NCBI RefSeq assembly: GCF_020400825.1
Contig: NZ_JAINVH010000018.1
Span: 1-64,000, forward strand
From: Streptomyces sp. HPF1205
GTDB taxonomy: Bacteria > Actinomycetota > Actinomycetes > Streptomycetales > Streptomycetaceae
Direction: 5' to 3'
DNA length: 64,000 nucleotides
Part shown: piece after piece, positions 24,475 through 33,934 of the stretch
Position numbering within the stretch: position 1 is the first letter of the stretch
Layout of the letters: every line of letters starts with the position of its first letter
Program-made: the position numbers and the translations under genes
The notes under the pieces: model-generated
The model's input: only the letters and a program-made list of their open reading frames with translations
What the model was told of the DNA's origin: nothing
The model's database searches: none

Positions 24475-25536
24475 GTGGCGAGCACCTGGGCGCTGCCCGA
24501 GCTGACCGGAGCCCGGTTCTTCGACGCCTGGCAGCTCGACGTGCCCGCGCTCGTCGTCATCGCGGCGGCGGGCGCGGCATACGCGTACGGGGTGCGGGCC
24601 AAGGCGCGGGCGGGGGAGCGGTGGCCGCTGTGGCGCACCGCCGCCTTCTTCGTCGCGGGCCTGGGCACCCTCGTGGTCGCGACCATGTCGTCGCTCGCGG
24701 TGTACGACAAGGTGCTCTTCTGGCCGGCCGCCGTCCAGAACATCCTGCTCGACCTGTTCGCGCCGCTCGGCCTCGCCCTCGGCGACCCGCTCGGCCTGAT
24801 GCCGCCGCAGGGCCGCACCCGCCGGGCCTTCGCCTCCCGGCCGGTCCGCGCTCTGACGTATCCCCTGGTCAGCTCGCTGCTGGTGCTCGGCTCCGAGCTG
24901 ACCATCTACTTCACGCCGTACTTCGCCACCGCGCTCGGCAACCCGGTGGTCCGCCAGCTCATGCACCTGCAGCTGCTGCTGACCGGCTGCCTGTTCGTGC
25001 TGCCCATGCTCAGCCGCCAGGAGTTGTTGCCCGCCTGGTGCAGCCACCCGGTGCGCGCCGCGCTCGTCTTCTTCGACGGCCTCTTCGACTCCGTGCCCGG
25101 CCTGGTCGTCATGACCAGCGGCACCCTGGTGGCGGGCCACTGGTACACCGCCCACCCCCGCGCCTGGGGCCCGTCGGTACGCCACGACCAGATGCTCGGC
25201 GGCGGCCTCATGCTCACCCTCGCCGAACTCGTCGCGCTCCCCTTCCTGCTGCTGGTCTTCCTGGAGTGGTGGCGCGCGGAACGCGAGAAGACCGCGGCCC
25301 TCGACGCCCGCCTGGACCGCGAGGCCCTGGCGGAGGCGGCCGCCGCCCCCGCGGCCGCCGCCCCCGCGGACGGCGGACCGACCGCGGACGGTGGCCCCGC
25401 GCCTTCCGGCCCCGCGGCTTCCGGGGACCCGGCCGGCGGCGGCCCCGTCCCGCCCCCGGCCGTCCCCGAAATGACCCGCCCCTGGTGGGAGACCGATCAG
25501 GGCGAGGTCGGCACGCGCATGCGCCGCTGGCGCTGA
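24475..25536 (+). CDS. CtaG/Caa3-type cytochrome oxidase assembly protein
   Basis: 353 aa, about seven transmembrane helices, with the CtaG (PF09678-type) features WPLWRTAAFFVAGLGTL, NILLDLFAPLGLALGDPLGL, VVRQLMHLQLLLTGCLF and PGLVVMTSGTLVAGHWY. The family helps put copper into, or assemble, caa3/aa3 oxidase; it is unrelated to the Cox11-type CtaG. GTG at 24475, with GAGGAAAGG upstream. The last 100 residues are an Ala/Pro/Gly-rich tail. The gene ends 12 bp from the convergent hydrolase gene. ctaA and ctaB lie 27-30 kb away. Confidence 0.85.
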   Translation: MASTWALPELTGARFFDAWQLDVPALVVIAAAGAAYAYGVRAKARAGERWPLWRTAAFFVAGLGTLVVATMSSLAVYDKVLFWPAAVQNILLDLFAPLGLALGDPLGLMPPQGRTRRAFASRPVRALTYPLVSSLLVLGSELTIYFTPYFATALGNPVVRQLMHLQLLLTGCLFVLPMLSRQELLPAWCSHPVRAALVFFDGLFDSVPGLVVMTSGTLVAGHWYTAHPRAWGPSVRHDQMLGGGLMLTLAELVALPFLLLVFLEWWRAEREKTAALDARLDREALAEAAAAPAAAAPADGGPTADGGPAPSGPAASGDPAGGGPVPPPAVPEMTRPWWETDQGEVGTRMRRWR

Positions 25537-25548
25537 CCGCGCGCCGGC

Positions 25549-26202
25549 TCACCAGCCCCGCGCACGCCACTGCCCCAGGTGCGGGCGCTCGGCGCCCAGG
25601 GTGGTGTCCTTGCCGTGGCCCGGATAGATCCAGGTCTCGTCCGGCAGCACGCCGAACACCTTCTCCTCCAGGCCGTCCATCAGGGACGTGAAGTCGGCCG
25701 GATTCGTCGTCCTCCCCGGCCCCCCGGGGAAGAGGCAGTCGCCGGTGAAGACGTGCGGGTGGCCGTGCGGGTCGTCGTAGACCAGGACGATGCCGCCCGG
25801 AGTGTGCCCGACCAGGTGCCGCGCGGTGAGGCGGACGCGCCCGAGGGTGAGGACGTCGCCGTCGTCCAGCGGGACGTCGGTGGCGACGGGGATGCCGGGC
25901 GCGTCCTCGCGGCCCGCGCAGGTGCGGGCGCCGGTGGCGGCCACCACCTCGGCCAGCGCCTGCCAGTGGTCGCCGTGCCGGTGGGTGGTGACGACCGTGC
26001 CGAGCCCGTCGGCGCCGATCACCTCCAGCAGTGTGTGCGGCTCGGCGGCCGCGTCGATCAGCAGCTGCTCGTCGGTGGCGCGGCAGCGCAGCACATACGC
26101 GTTGTTGTCCATCGGCCCGACCGCGGCCTTGGTGATGATCAGGTCCTGCAGTTCGTGCACGTCGGGCGTGCCCCCGACCACCACGTCTCCGGTGTAGGCC
26201 AT
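25549..26202 (-). CDS. Metallo-beta-lactamase-fold hydrolase (glyoxalase II-like)
   Basis: 217 aa. The di-metal motif is VVTTHRHGDHW (HxHxDH), with later ligands in VGHTPGGIVLVY, FTGDCLFPGG and YPGHGKDTT. Layout and size match small hydroxyacylglutathione-hydrolase-like enzymes. Since actinobacteria use mycothiol, a mycothiol-ester substrate is possible but not shown. It lies four bases downstream of the MDMPI-family gene and is probably in the same transcript. Confidence 0.88.
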   Translation of the reverse strand: MAYTGDVVVGGTPDVHELQDLIITKAAVGPMDNNAYVLRCRATDEQLLIDAAAEPHTLLEVIGADGLGTVVTTHRHGDHWQALAEVVAATGARTCAGREDAPGIPVATDVPLDDGDVLTLGRVRLTARHLVGHTPGGIVLVYDDPHGHPHVFTGDCLFPGGPGRTTNPADFTSLMDGLEEKVFGVLPDETWIYPGHGKDTTLGAERPHLGQWRARGW

Positions 26203-26206
26203 GGCT

Positions 26207-26938
26207 TCAGAGTAGCGGCGGCAGCACCGGCGGCGCCGCGTCGGGAGTGACCGTGAGGCCCTTGCCGCTACCGCGCCCGCTGACCCAGGCCAGCAGGTCG
26301 TGGCAGGAGCCGGCGACCGTCACCTCGGGCTCGGTGGCCGCGCCGATGGTCCACGTGCGCCCGCTGCCGGTGTCGTGCAGCTCCACCGCCGCGACGCCCT
26401 CGTGGCCGGTGAGGCCGTCCAGCAGGTACGCGAGCTCGCGGGCGGCGAAGTCGCCGGGCAGGTCCGCGCAGTCCAGGCCCGCGTCCAGGTCGACGTGGTG
26501 CAGGCTGACCTCGACCAGCCGCTTCCAGGGGATCTCGGCCGCCGCGACGACGCGGCCGGACCGCATGGTGACCTGCGCGGCCCACGCGGACGGCGGCAGC
26601 GCGTCCCAGGCGGCGGCGAACCGGTCGGCGGAGGCCCGCAGGTCCGCCAGCTGCTCGGCCGGCGGACGGCCCGCGCCCGCCTCGATGTCGGCGTCGCGTG
26701 CCTCGGCCGACGCGTACATGGGCGTCTCCTCGCCGGTACGCGCCCAGGTCAGCAGGTTGGTCAGCGCGTCCGCGTTGCGCGCGACATGGGCCAGGACGTG
26801 GCCGCGGGTCCAGCCGGGCAGCCGGGACGGCTCGGCCAGGTCCTCGGCGGACAGCGCGGCGGCGGCCTCGGCCAGCCGCGCGGTCGCCTCCCGTACGGCG
26901 GCGGCGTCACGTTCCGGATCGGGTCGTTCGACGGTCAC
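26207..26938 (-). CDS. Maleylpyruvate isomerase-family (mycothiol-dependent) enzyme
   Basis: 243 aa. The N-terminal DinB-like four-helix bundle has the family signature LPGWTRGHVLAHVARNADAL, with metal-binding His residues here and at LVEVSLHHVDLDAG. A C-terminal MDMPI_C-type domain follows (TWTIGAATEPEVTVAGSCHD). Proteins of this group use or modify mycothiol; the reaction of this one is unknown. I chose GTG at 26938 because GGAGG lies five to nine bases before it. Upstream of the hydrolase gene with a four-base gap. Confidence 0.85.
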   Translation of the reverse strand: MTVERPDPERDAAAVREATARLAEAAAALSAEDLAEPSRLPGWTRGHVLAHVARNADALTNLLTWARTGEETPMYASAEARDADIEAGAGRPPAEQLADLRASADRFAAAWDALPPSAWAAQVTMRSGRVVAAAEIPWKRLVEVSLHHVDLDAGLDCADLPGDFAARELAYLLDGLTGHEGVAAVELHDTGSGRTWTIGAATEPEVTVAGSCHDLLAWVSGRGSGKGLTVTPDAAPPVLPPLL

Positions 26939-27114
26939 TGTGCCTCCAGAGGGGTACGTGGTCGGGTCCGACGCTAGTGGGCTTACCCGATCGGGTGAAC
27001 CTTGCGACACGGCGCCGTAAATCGAAAGCGCGTGCTATAGGGTCGGTCGAGTACCGCGGCAGCACGCGGACCCGTACTCCAGACCCGTACGAGCCGGCGA
27101 GTGGAAGAAAAGCC

Positions 27115-27190
27115 GAGGGCACCCCGTTTACGCTGACTGGGGGGTGCAGACCCTCGGGTGCCGAACCCCTCCCCGCTTTCCAAGAAAGGT
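27115..27190 (+). promoter_or_regulatory. Structured uvrA leader
   Basis: GCACCCC (27119-27125) can pair with GGGGTGC (27141-27147), or its overlapping segment GGCACCC (27118-27124) with GGGTGCC (27156-27162); the two stems exclude each other. CTTTC (27176-27180) can also pair with GAAAG (27184-27188), hiding the GAAAGG ribosome site of uvrA. The region between 26939 and 27114 has an ATAGGGT at about 27047 but no clear -35. Confidence 0.4.
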
Positions 27191-27200
27191 GCGCACTGGC

Positions 27201-30113
27201 GTGGCCGACCGACTCACCGTCCGTGGCGCTCGCGAGCACAATCTCAAGAACGTCTCGCTGGACCTGCCTCGTGACTCGCTCATCGTGTTCACCGGGCTGT
27301 CCGGCTCCGGCAAGTCCTCCCTCGCCTTCGACACCATCTTCGCCGAGGGCCAGCGCCGCTACGTGGAGTCACTGTCCTCCTACGCCCGGCAGTTCCTGGG
27401 ACAGATGGACAAGCCCGACGTGGACTTCATCGAGGGCCTGTCGCCCGCCGTGTCCATCGACCAGAAGTCCACCTCCCGCAACCCGCGCTCCACCGTGGGC
27501 ACCATCACGGAGGTCTACGACTACCTGCGGCTGCTGTTCGCGCGCATCGGCAAGCCGCACTGCCCGCAGTGCGGCCGGCCCATCTCCCGGCAGTCCCCGC
27601 AGGCCATCGTGGACCGGGTGCTGGAGCTGGAGGAGGGCAGCCGCTTCCAGGTGCTGTCGCCGCTGGTGCGCGAGCGCAAGGGCGAGTTCGTGGACCTGTT
27701 CGCCGACCTGCAGACCAAGGGCTACAGCCGGGCCCGGGTGGACGGCGCCACGATCCAGCTCACCAGCCCGCCCAAGCTGAAGAAGCAGGAGAAGCACACC
27801 ATCGAGGTGGTCGTCGACCGCCTCACCGTCAAGGACTCCGCCAAGCGCCGGCTCACCGACTCGGTGGAGACCGCGCTCGGGCTGTCCGGCGGCATGGTCA
27901 TCCTCGACTTCGTGGACCTCCCCGAGGACGACCCGCAGCGCGAGCGGATGTTCTCCGAGCACCTGTACTGCCCGTACGACGACCTGTCCTTCGAGGAGCT
28001 GGAGCCGCGCTCCTTCTCGTTCAACTCGCCCTTCGGCGCCTGCCCGGACTGCACCGGCATCGGCTCGCGCATGGAGGTCGACCCCGAGCTGATCGTCCCC
28101 GACGAGCAGAAGTCGCTGGCCGAAGGGGCCATCGCGCCCTGGAACGGCGGGATGTCCAAGGGCTACTTCGACCGGCTGGTCGAGGGCCTGGCCGCCGAGC
28201 TGGGCTTCCGCACCGACATCCCGTTCGCGGGCCTGCCCGCCCGGGCCAGGAAGGCGCTGCTGTACGGGCACAAGTCCGAGGTCCGCGTCGCGTACAAGAA
28301 CCGGTACGGCCGCGAGCGGGTCTACAACGCGCAGTTCGAGGGCGCCATCCCGTTCGTCAGGCGCCGCCACCAGGACTCCGAGAGCGACTCCAGCCGGGAG
28401 CGCTTCGAGGGCTACATGCGCGAGGTGCCCTGCCCGACGTGCCGCGGCGCCCGGCTCAAGCCGGTGGTCCTGGCGGTCACCGTGCAGGACAGGTCCATCG
28501 CCGAGGTCTCCGCGATGTCGATCAGCGACTGCGCGGAGTTCCTGGGCGGCATGAAGCTGGACGCCCGCGACAAGAAGATCGCCGAGCGGGTGCTCAAGGA
28601 GGTCAACGAGCGGCTGAGGTTCCTGGTCGACGTCGGCCTCGACTACCTCTCGCTCAACCGCGCGGCCGGCACCCTGTCCGGCGGCGAGGCCCAGCGCATC
28701 CGGCTGGCCACCCAGATCGGCTCCGGCCTGGTCGGCGTGCTGTACGTGCTGGACGAGCCCTCCATCGGCCTGCACCAGCGGGACAACCACCGGCTGATCG
28801 AGACCCTGGTGCGGCTGCGCGACCTGGGCAACACCCTGATCGTGGTGGAGCACGACGAGGACACCATCAAGACCGCCGACTGGGTGGTCGACATCGGCCC
28901 CGGCGCGGGCGAGCACGGCGGCAAGGTGGTCCACTCCGGCTCGCTGAAGGAGCTGCTGGCCAACGAGGAGTCGCTGACCGGCCAGTACCTGGCGGGCAAG
29001 CGGTCCATCCCCACCCCGCCGGCCCGCCGGCCCGCCGACCCCAAGCGGCGGCTGACCGTCCACGGCGCCCGGGAGAACAACCTGCGGGACATCGACGTGT
29101 CCTTCCCGCTGGGCGTGCTCACCGCCGTCACCGGCGTCTCGGGCTCCGGCAAGTCGACCCTGGTCAACGACATCCTGTACACCCACCTCGCCCGGGAGCT
29201 GAACGGCGCGCGCAGCGTGCCCGGCCGCCACACCCGCGTCGACGGCGACGACCTGGTGGACAAGGTCGTGCACGTCGACCAGTCGCCGATCGGCCGCACC
29301 CCGCGGTCGAACCCGGCCACGTACACCGGCGTCTTCGACAACATCCGCAAGCTGTTCGCCGAGACCATGGAGGCCAAGGTCCGCGGCTACCTGCCCGGCC
29401 GGTTCTCCTTCAACGTCAAGGGCGGCCGCTGCGAGAACTGCGCGGGCGACGGCACCATCAAGATCGAGATGAACTTCCTGCCGGACGTGTACGTGCCGTG
29501 CGAGGTCTGCCACGGCGCCCGGTACAACCGGGAGACGCTGGAGGTGCACTACAAGGGCAAGTCCATCGCCGAGGTGCTGGACATGCCGATCGAGGAGGCG
29601 CTGGACTTCTTCGAGGCGGTGCCCACCATCGCCCGCCACCTGCGCACCCTGAACGAGGTCGGCCTGGGGTACGTGCGGCTCGGGCAGTCCGCGCCCACCC
29701 TGTCCGGCGGCGAGGCACAGCGGGTCAAGCTCGCCTCCGAGCTGCAGAAGCGCTCCACCGGCCGCACGGTCTACGTCCTGGACGAGCCGACCACCGGTCT
29801 GCACTTCGAGGACATCAGCAAGCTGATCAAGGTGCTGGCCGGGCTGGTCGAGAAGGGCAACACGGTGATCGTCATCGAGCACAACCTCGATGTGATCAAG
29901 ACCGCCGACTGGGTGATCGACATGGGTCCCGAGGGCGGGAGCGGCGGTGGCCTGGTCGTCGCCGAGGGCACCCCGGAGCAGATCGCGGGCATCCCGGCCA
30001 GCCACACCGGCAAGTTCCTGCGCGACATCCTCGGCCCGGACGCGGTCAGTGACGCGGCGGTGCCGGCCCCGCGCAAGAAGGCGGCGGCCAGGAAGCGGGC
30101 GGCGAAGGCGTGA
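27201..30113 (+). CDS. uvrA: UvrABC system protein A
   Basis: 970 aa ABC-type ATPase that scans DNA for lesions and loads UvrB. First ATPase: Walker [10 protein letters not shown] (32-40) and [14 protein letters not shown]. Second: [12 protein letters not shown] and [15 protein letters not shown] with LDEPTTGLH. Zinc modules: CPQCGRPI in the first half, [11 protein letters not shown], and [13 protein letters not shown] with [10 protein letters not shown] in the second. The GTG at 27201 is placed by the conserved N-terminus ([18 protein letters not shown]) and AAAGGTG upstream. Unlike uvrB and uvrC, it has no TTGTC-type damage promoter that I can find. Confidence 0.98.
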   Translation: MADRLTVRGAREHNLKNVSLDLPRDSLIVFTGLSGSGKSSLAFDTIFAEGQRRYVESLSSYARQFLGQMDKPDVDFIEGLSPAVSIDQKSTSRNPRSTVGTITEVYDYLRLLFARIGKPHCPQCGRPISRQSPQAIVDRVLELEEGSRFQVLSPLVRERKGEFVDLFADLQTKGYSRARVDGATIQLTSPPKLKKQEKHTIEVVVDRLTVKDSAKRRLTDSVETALGLSGGMVILDFVDLPEDDPQRERMFSEHLYCPYDDLSFEELEPRSFSFNSPFGACPDCTGIGSRMEVDPELIVPDEQKSLAEGAIAPWNGGMSKGYFDRLVEGLAAELGFRTDIPFAGLPARARKALLYGHKSEVRVAYKNRYGRERVYNAQFEGAIPFVRRRHQDSESDSSRERFEGYMREVPCPTCRGARLKPVVLAVTVQDRSIAEVSAMSISDCAEFLGGMKLDARDKKIAERVLKEVNERLRFLVDVGLDYLSLNRAAGTLSGGEAQRIRLATQIGSGLVGVLYVLDEPSIGLHQRDNHRLIETLVRLRDLGNTLIVVEHDEDTIKTADWVVDIGPGAGEHGGKVVHSGSLKELLANEESLTGQYLAGKRSIPTPPARRPADPKRRLTVHGARENNLRDIDVSFPLGVLTAVTGVSGSGKSTLVNDILYTHLARELNGARSVPGRHTRVDGDDLVDKVVHVDQSPIGRTPRSNPATYTGVFDNIRKLFAETMEAKVRGYLPGRFSFNVKGGRCENCAGDGTIKIEMNFLPDVYVPCEVCHGARYNRETLEVHYKGKSIAEVLDMPIEEALDFFEAVPTIARHLRTLNEVGLGYVRLGQSAPTLSGGEAQRVKLASELQKRSTGRTVYVLDEPTTGLHFEDISKLIKVLAGLVEKGNTVIVIEHNLDVIKTADWVIDMGPEGGSGGGLVVAEGTPEQIAGIPASHTGKFLRDILGPDAVSDAAVPAPRKKAAARKRAAKA

Positions 30114-30244
30114 GCGCGAGGCGTGGTTCAGAGGGTCCGTACAGGGTCGGGCCGTAGGGTCGGCAGGGCGGGCCGCGGCTCCGGCCCAGCCCGCACGACC
30201 CCCGTGGCCGGGCCGGCCACCCCGTCCGTACCCCTGGAGTACGC

Positions 30245-30688
30245 ATGTCCACCGAACCGATCGCCCGCCGCCGCACCGTCCTGCGCGGGACGGCACTGGC
30301 CGCGGGCGCTGGGGCCGGCCTGACCGGGCTGACCGCCTGCGGCAACTCCTCGGGCGGCTCGTCCGGCGGCTCGTCGGGCGGACCGGCCACGGCTGTGGAC
30401 CTCGGCGCGTCGTCGGCGGTCCCGGTGGGCGGCGCCAAGCTGTACCGCGAGGACAAGGTGCTGGTCTCGCAGCCGAAGCAGGGCACCTTCAAGGCGTTCA
30501 GCGCGGTGTGCACCCACCAGGGCTGCGTCCTGGACGCGGTGGACGGCACCACGGCGTCCTGCCCGTGCCACGGCAGCCAGTTCGACGCCACCACCGGCGC
30601 CGTCGTCCAGGGCCCGGCCACGCAGCCGCTGCCCGCCGTCTCCGTCACCGCCTCCGGCGGCAAACTCACCGCCGGACCGGGCGCCTGA
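30245..30688 (+). CDS. Tat-exported Rieske [2Fe-2S] protein
   Basis: 147 aa. The N-terminus has a twin-arginine motif ([14 protein letters not shown]) followed by LTGLTACG, which also fits a lipobox with Cys33, so a membrane-anchored lipoprotein is likely. After a Gly/Ser linker, the Rieske domain shows CTHQGC and CPCHGSQFD, the two Cys-His pairs that hold the cluster. It is not the bc1-complex Rieske (too short, no multiple helices); its electron partner is unknown. Alone between uvrA and uvrC. Confidence 0.9.
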   Translation: MSTEPIARRRTVLRGTALAAGAGAGLTGLTACGNSSGGSSGGSSGGPATAVDLGASSAVPVGGAKLYREDKVLVSQPKQGTFKAFSAVCTHQGCVLDAVDGTTASCPCHGSQFDATTGAVVQGPATQPLPAVSVTASGGKLTAGPGA

Positions 30689-30737
30689 CGGACCGGGCGC
30701 CTGACGGACCGGGCGCCTGACGGACCGGGCGCCTGAC
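30674..30737. repeat. Four perfect 16-bp tandem repeats at the Rieske stop codon
   Basis: GGACCGGGCGCCTGAC is repeated exactly four times (30674, 30690, 30706, 30722). The first copy encodes the last residues Gly-Pro-Gly-Ala and the TGA stop; every further copy also carries TGA. Confidence 0.92.
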
Positions 30738-30806
30738 GGGTCCGGGCGGCGCCGCACCCGGCCGGCCGCCGAACGGTCCCCGCGCCGCACCGGGCCTGAA
30801 CCCGGT

Positions 30807-30829
30807 TTGTCACATCCCGCCAGTAGGGT
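30807..30829 (+). promoter_or_regulatory. Probable damage-type promoter of uvrC
   Basis: TTGTCA (30807-30812) and TAGGGT (30824-30829) are 11 bp apart, exactly as in the TTGTCRGTG-N8-TANNNT pattern, although the GTG part of the left box is CAT here. The ATG starts eight bases after the -10, as at uvrB. Confidence 0.55.
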
Positions 30830-30836
30830 GGGAGCC

Positions 30837-33008
30837 ATGGCGGACCCCAGCACCTACCGACCGAAGCCGGGCCAGATCCCCGACTCCCCCGGGGTCTACA
30901 AGTTCCGGGACGAGCACGGCCGGGTGATCTACGTCGGCAAGGCGAAGAGCCTGCGCCAGCGCCTGTCCTCGTACTTCCAGGACATCGCGAACCTGCACCA
31001 GCGCACCGCCACCATGGTCACCACGGCCGCCTCGGTGGAGTGGACCGTGGTGTCGACCGAGGTCGAGGCGCTGCAGCTCGAATACTCGTGGATCAAGGAG
31101 TTCGACCCGCGGTTCAATGTCAAGTACCGCGACGACAAGAGCTATCCGTCGCTGGCGGTCACCATGAACGAGGAGTTCCCGCGCGTCCAGGTGATGCGCG
31201 GCCCCAAGCGCAAGGGCGTGCGCTACTTCGGTCCCTACGCCCACGCGTGGGCGATCCGCGAGACCGTCGACCTGCTGCTGCGGGTGTTTCCCGTGCGGAC
31301 CTGCTCCGCCGGTGTGTTCAAGCGCTCCGCCCAGATCGGCCGGCCCTGCCTGCTCGGCTACATCGGCAAGTGCTCGGCGCCCTGCGTGGGCCGGATCAGC
31401 GCCGAGGACCACCGCGAACTCGCCGAGGAGTTCAGCGACTTCATGGCCGGCCACACCGGCACCTACCTGCGCCGCCTGGAACAGCGGATGAAGGACGCGG
31501 CCGCCGCCATGGAGTACGAGCAGGCGGCCCGGCTGCGCGACGACATCGAGGCGCTGCGCCGCGCCATGGAGAAGAACGCGGTGGTGCTCGCCGACGCCAC
31601 CGACGCCGACCTGATCGCCGTCGCCGAGGACGAACTCGAAGCGGCCGTGCAGATCTTCCACGTCCGCGGCGGCCGGGTGCGCGGCCAGCGCGGCTGGGTC
31701 ACCGACAAGGTCGAGGCCGTGGACACCGCGGGCCTGGTCGAGCACGCCCTCCAGCAGCTGTACGGGGAGGAGAGCGGCGACGCCGAGCAGTCCGGCGGCA
31801 GCGGCGGCGTGCCCAAGGAGGTCCTGGTACCGGCCCTGCCCGAACCCGCCGCCCCGCTGGTCCAGTGGCTCGGCGAGCGGCGCGGCTCGGCGGTCAGCCT
31901 GCGGGTGCCGCAGCGCGGCGACAAGAAGGACCTGATGGCCACCGTGCAGCGCAACGCCCAGCAGGCCCTCGCGCTGCACAAGACCAAGCGGGCCTCGGAC
32001 CTGACGACCCGTTCGCGCGCCCTGGAGGAGATCGCGACCGCCCTCGACCTCGACACCGCCCCGCTGCGCATCGAGTGCTACGACATCAGCCACCTCCAGG
32101 GCGACGACGTCGTGGCGTCCATGGTCGTCTTCGAGGACGGCCTGGCCCGCAAGAGCGAGTACCGCCGCTTCCAGATCAAGTCGTTCGCCGGGCAGGACGA
32201 CGTCCGCGCCATGCACGAGGTCGTCTCCCGCCGCTTCCGCCGCTACCTGCAGGAAAAGCAGCGCACGAGCGAATGGGAGGCGCCGGACGGCTCCTCCGGC
32301 CCTTCCGGTGCCTCCGGCCGATCCGGCGCGCCGGACGAAGCGGAGGCGATCGGGGCGACGGCGGGGCCGGACCTGGCGGCGGAGCCTGACGGCGAGGTCG
32401 GCGGGCCGGACAACGAGGCGGTCGGCGGGCCGATCGACCCCGACACCGGCCGTCCCCGCAAGTTCGCCTACCCGCCGCAGCTCGTCGTGGTGGACGGCGG
32501 CCGGCCCCAGGTCGCCGCCGCCTGCCGCGCGCTGGCGGACCTGGGCATAGACGACGTCGCCGTGTGCGGCCTGGCCAAGCGGCTGGAGGAGGTGTGGCTG
32601 CCCGGCCAGGACGACCCGGTGATCCTGCCCCGCACCAGCGAGGGCCTCTACCTGCTGCAGCGGGTGCGCGACGAGGCGCACCGGTTCGCGATCACCTACC
32701 AGCGCGGCAAGCGGTCCAAGTCGATGAAGGCGGGCGCGCTGGACGCCGTGCCCGGCCTCGGCGAGACCCGCAGGCAGGCACTGCTCAAGCACTTCGGCTC
32801 GCTCAAGCGGCTGCGCGGGGCGACCGTCGACCAGATCTGCGAGGTCCCCGGCATCGGCCGCCGCACCGCGGAGACGGTCGCCGCGGCGCTCGCCGCCGCC
32901 GCACCGGCCGCGCCGGCGGTGAACACCGCGACCGGGGAGATCATAGAAGAGGAGCCCCGGATTCCGCCCGGGGCGGTCAGGCCGGACCATCGGGGGAAGA
33001 GCACATGA
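30837..33008 (+). CDS. uvrC: UvrABC system protein C
   Basis: 723 aa dual-incision nuclease of excision repair. GIY-YIG domain at the N-terminus ([20 protein letters not shown]), Cys-rich segment ([20 protein letters not shown]), UVR domain for UvrB ([20 protein letters not shown]), RNase H-like C-terminal nuclease ([21 protein letters not shown]) and a helix-hairpin-helix pair ([20 protein letters not shown]). Between nuclease halves (about 475-545) lies a Ser/Gly/Ala/Asp-rich insert of some 65 residues, longer than usual. ATG at 30837 fits the promoter and conserved start; its last codon overlaps rapZ. Confidence 0.97.
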   Translation: MADPSTYRPKPGQIPDSPGVYKFRDEHGRVIYVGKAKSLRQRLSSYFQDIANLHQRTATMVTTAASVEWTVVSTEVEALQLEYSWIKEFDPRFNVKYRDDKSYPSLAVTMNEEFPRVQVMRGPKRKGVRYFGPYAHAWAIRETVDLLLRVFPVRTCSAGVFKRSAQIGRPCLLGYIGKCSAPCVGRISAEDHRELAEEFSDFMAGHTGTYLRRLEQRMKDAAAAMEYEQAARLRDDIEALRRAMEKNAVVLADATDADLIAVAEDELEAAVQIFHVRGGRVRGQRGWVTDKVEAVDTAGLVEHALQQLYGEESGDAEQSGGSGGVPKEVLVPALPEPAAPLVQWLGERRGSAVSLRVPQRGDKKDLMATVQRNAQQALALHKTKRASDLTTRSRALEEIATALDLDTAPLRIECYDISHLQGDDVVASMVVFEDGLARKSEYRRFQIKSFAGQDDVRAMHEVVSRRFRRYLQEKQRTSEWEAPDGSSGPSGASGRSGAPDEAEAIGATAGPDLAAEPDGEVGGPDNEAVGGPIDPDTGRPRKFAYPPQLVVVDGGRPQVAAACRALADLGIDDVAVCGLAKRLEEVWLPGQDDPVILPRTSEGLYLLQRVRDEAHRFAITYQRGKRSKSMKAGALDAVPGLGETRRQALLKHFGSLKRLRGATVDQICEVPGIGRRTAETVAAALAAAAPAAPAVNTATGEIIEEEPRIPPGAVRPDHRGKST

Positions 33009-33934
33009 GCGAGCAGCAGGACGGACAGGACGGCAAGCGTATGACCGGCGTCGGAGCGGGCGAACCCATCGAGGTCATCCCCGAACTGGTGATCATCTCC
33101 GGCATGTCCGGGGCCGGCCGCAGCACCGCGGCCAAGTGTCTGGAGGACCTCGGCTGGTTCGTGGTCGACAACCTCCCCCCGGCCCTCATCCCCACCATGG
33201 TCGACCTCGGCGCCCGCTCGCAGGGGAACGTGGCGCGGATCGCGGTCGTGGTGGACGTGCGCGGCCGCCAGTTCTTCGACAACCTGCGCGAGTCGCTCGC
33301 CGACCTCGCCGCCAAGGACGTCAAGCGCCGGGTGATCTTCCTGGAGGCGTCCGACGACGCCCTGGTCCGCCGCTTCGAATCGGTGCGCCGCCCGCACCCG
33401 CTGCAGGGCGCCGGACGCATCGTGGACGGCATCGCCGCCGAGCGCGACCTGCTGCGCGAACTGCGCGGCGACGCCGACCTGGTCATCGACACCTCCAGCC
33501 TCAACGTGCACGAACTGCGGGCCAAGCTCGACGCGCAGTTCGCCGGCGAGGAGGAGCAGGAACTCCGGGCCACCGTCATGTCGTTCGGATACAAGTACGG
33601 GCTGCCCGTCGACGCCGACCTGGTGGTGGACTGCCGCTTCCTGCCCAACCCGCACTGGGTGCCGGAACTGCGGCCCTTCACCGGGCTCAACGACGAGGTG
33701 GCCACGTACGTGTTCAACCAGCCGGGCGCCAAGGAGTTCCTGGACCGGTACGCCGAGCTGCTGCACATCGTCGCCGCCGGCTACCGCCGGGAGGGCAAGC
33801 GGTACGTGACGATCGCGGTGGGCTGCACCGGCGGCAAGCACCGCAGCGTCGCGATGTCGGAACGGCTGGCGGCCCGGCTGGCGGCGGACGGAGTGGAGAC
33901 GGTGACGGTGCACAGGGACATGGGGCGCGAGTGA
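33005..33934 (+). CDS. rapZ: RapZ/YvcJ-family nucleotide-binding protein
   Basis: 309 aa. P-loop [19 protein letters not shown] (about 33-51), with Arg instead of Lys before Ser, followed by [32 protein letters not shown] and the conserved C-terminal domain ([49 protein letters not shown]). In E. coli RapZ is an RNA adaptor for GlmZ. In Gram-positives the orthologue binds nucleotides and its role is open. ATG overlaps the uvrC stop (ATGA), so translation is coupled. Second gene of uvrC-rapZ-yvcK-whiA. Confidence 0.95.
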   Translation: MSEQQDGQDGKRMTGVGAGEPIEVIPELVIISGMSGAGRSTAAKCLEDLGWFVVDNLPPALIPTMVDLGARSQGNVARIAVVVDVRGRQFFDNLRESLADLAAKDVKRRVIFLEASDDALVRRFESVRRPHPLQGAGRIVDGIAAERDLLRELRGDADLVIDTSSLNVHELRAKLDAQFAGEEEQELRATVMSFGYKYGLPVDADLVVDCRFLPNPHWVPELRPFTGLNDEVATYVFNQPGAKEFLDRYAELLHIVAAGYRREGKRYVTIAVGCTGGKHRSVAMSERLAARLAADGVETVTVHRDMGRE

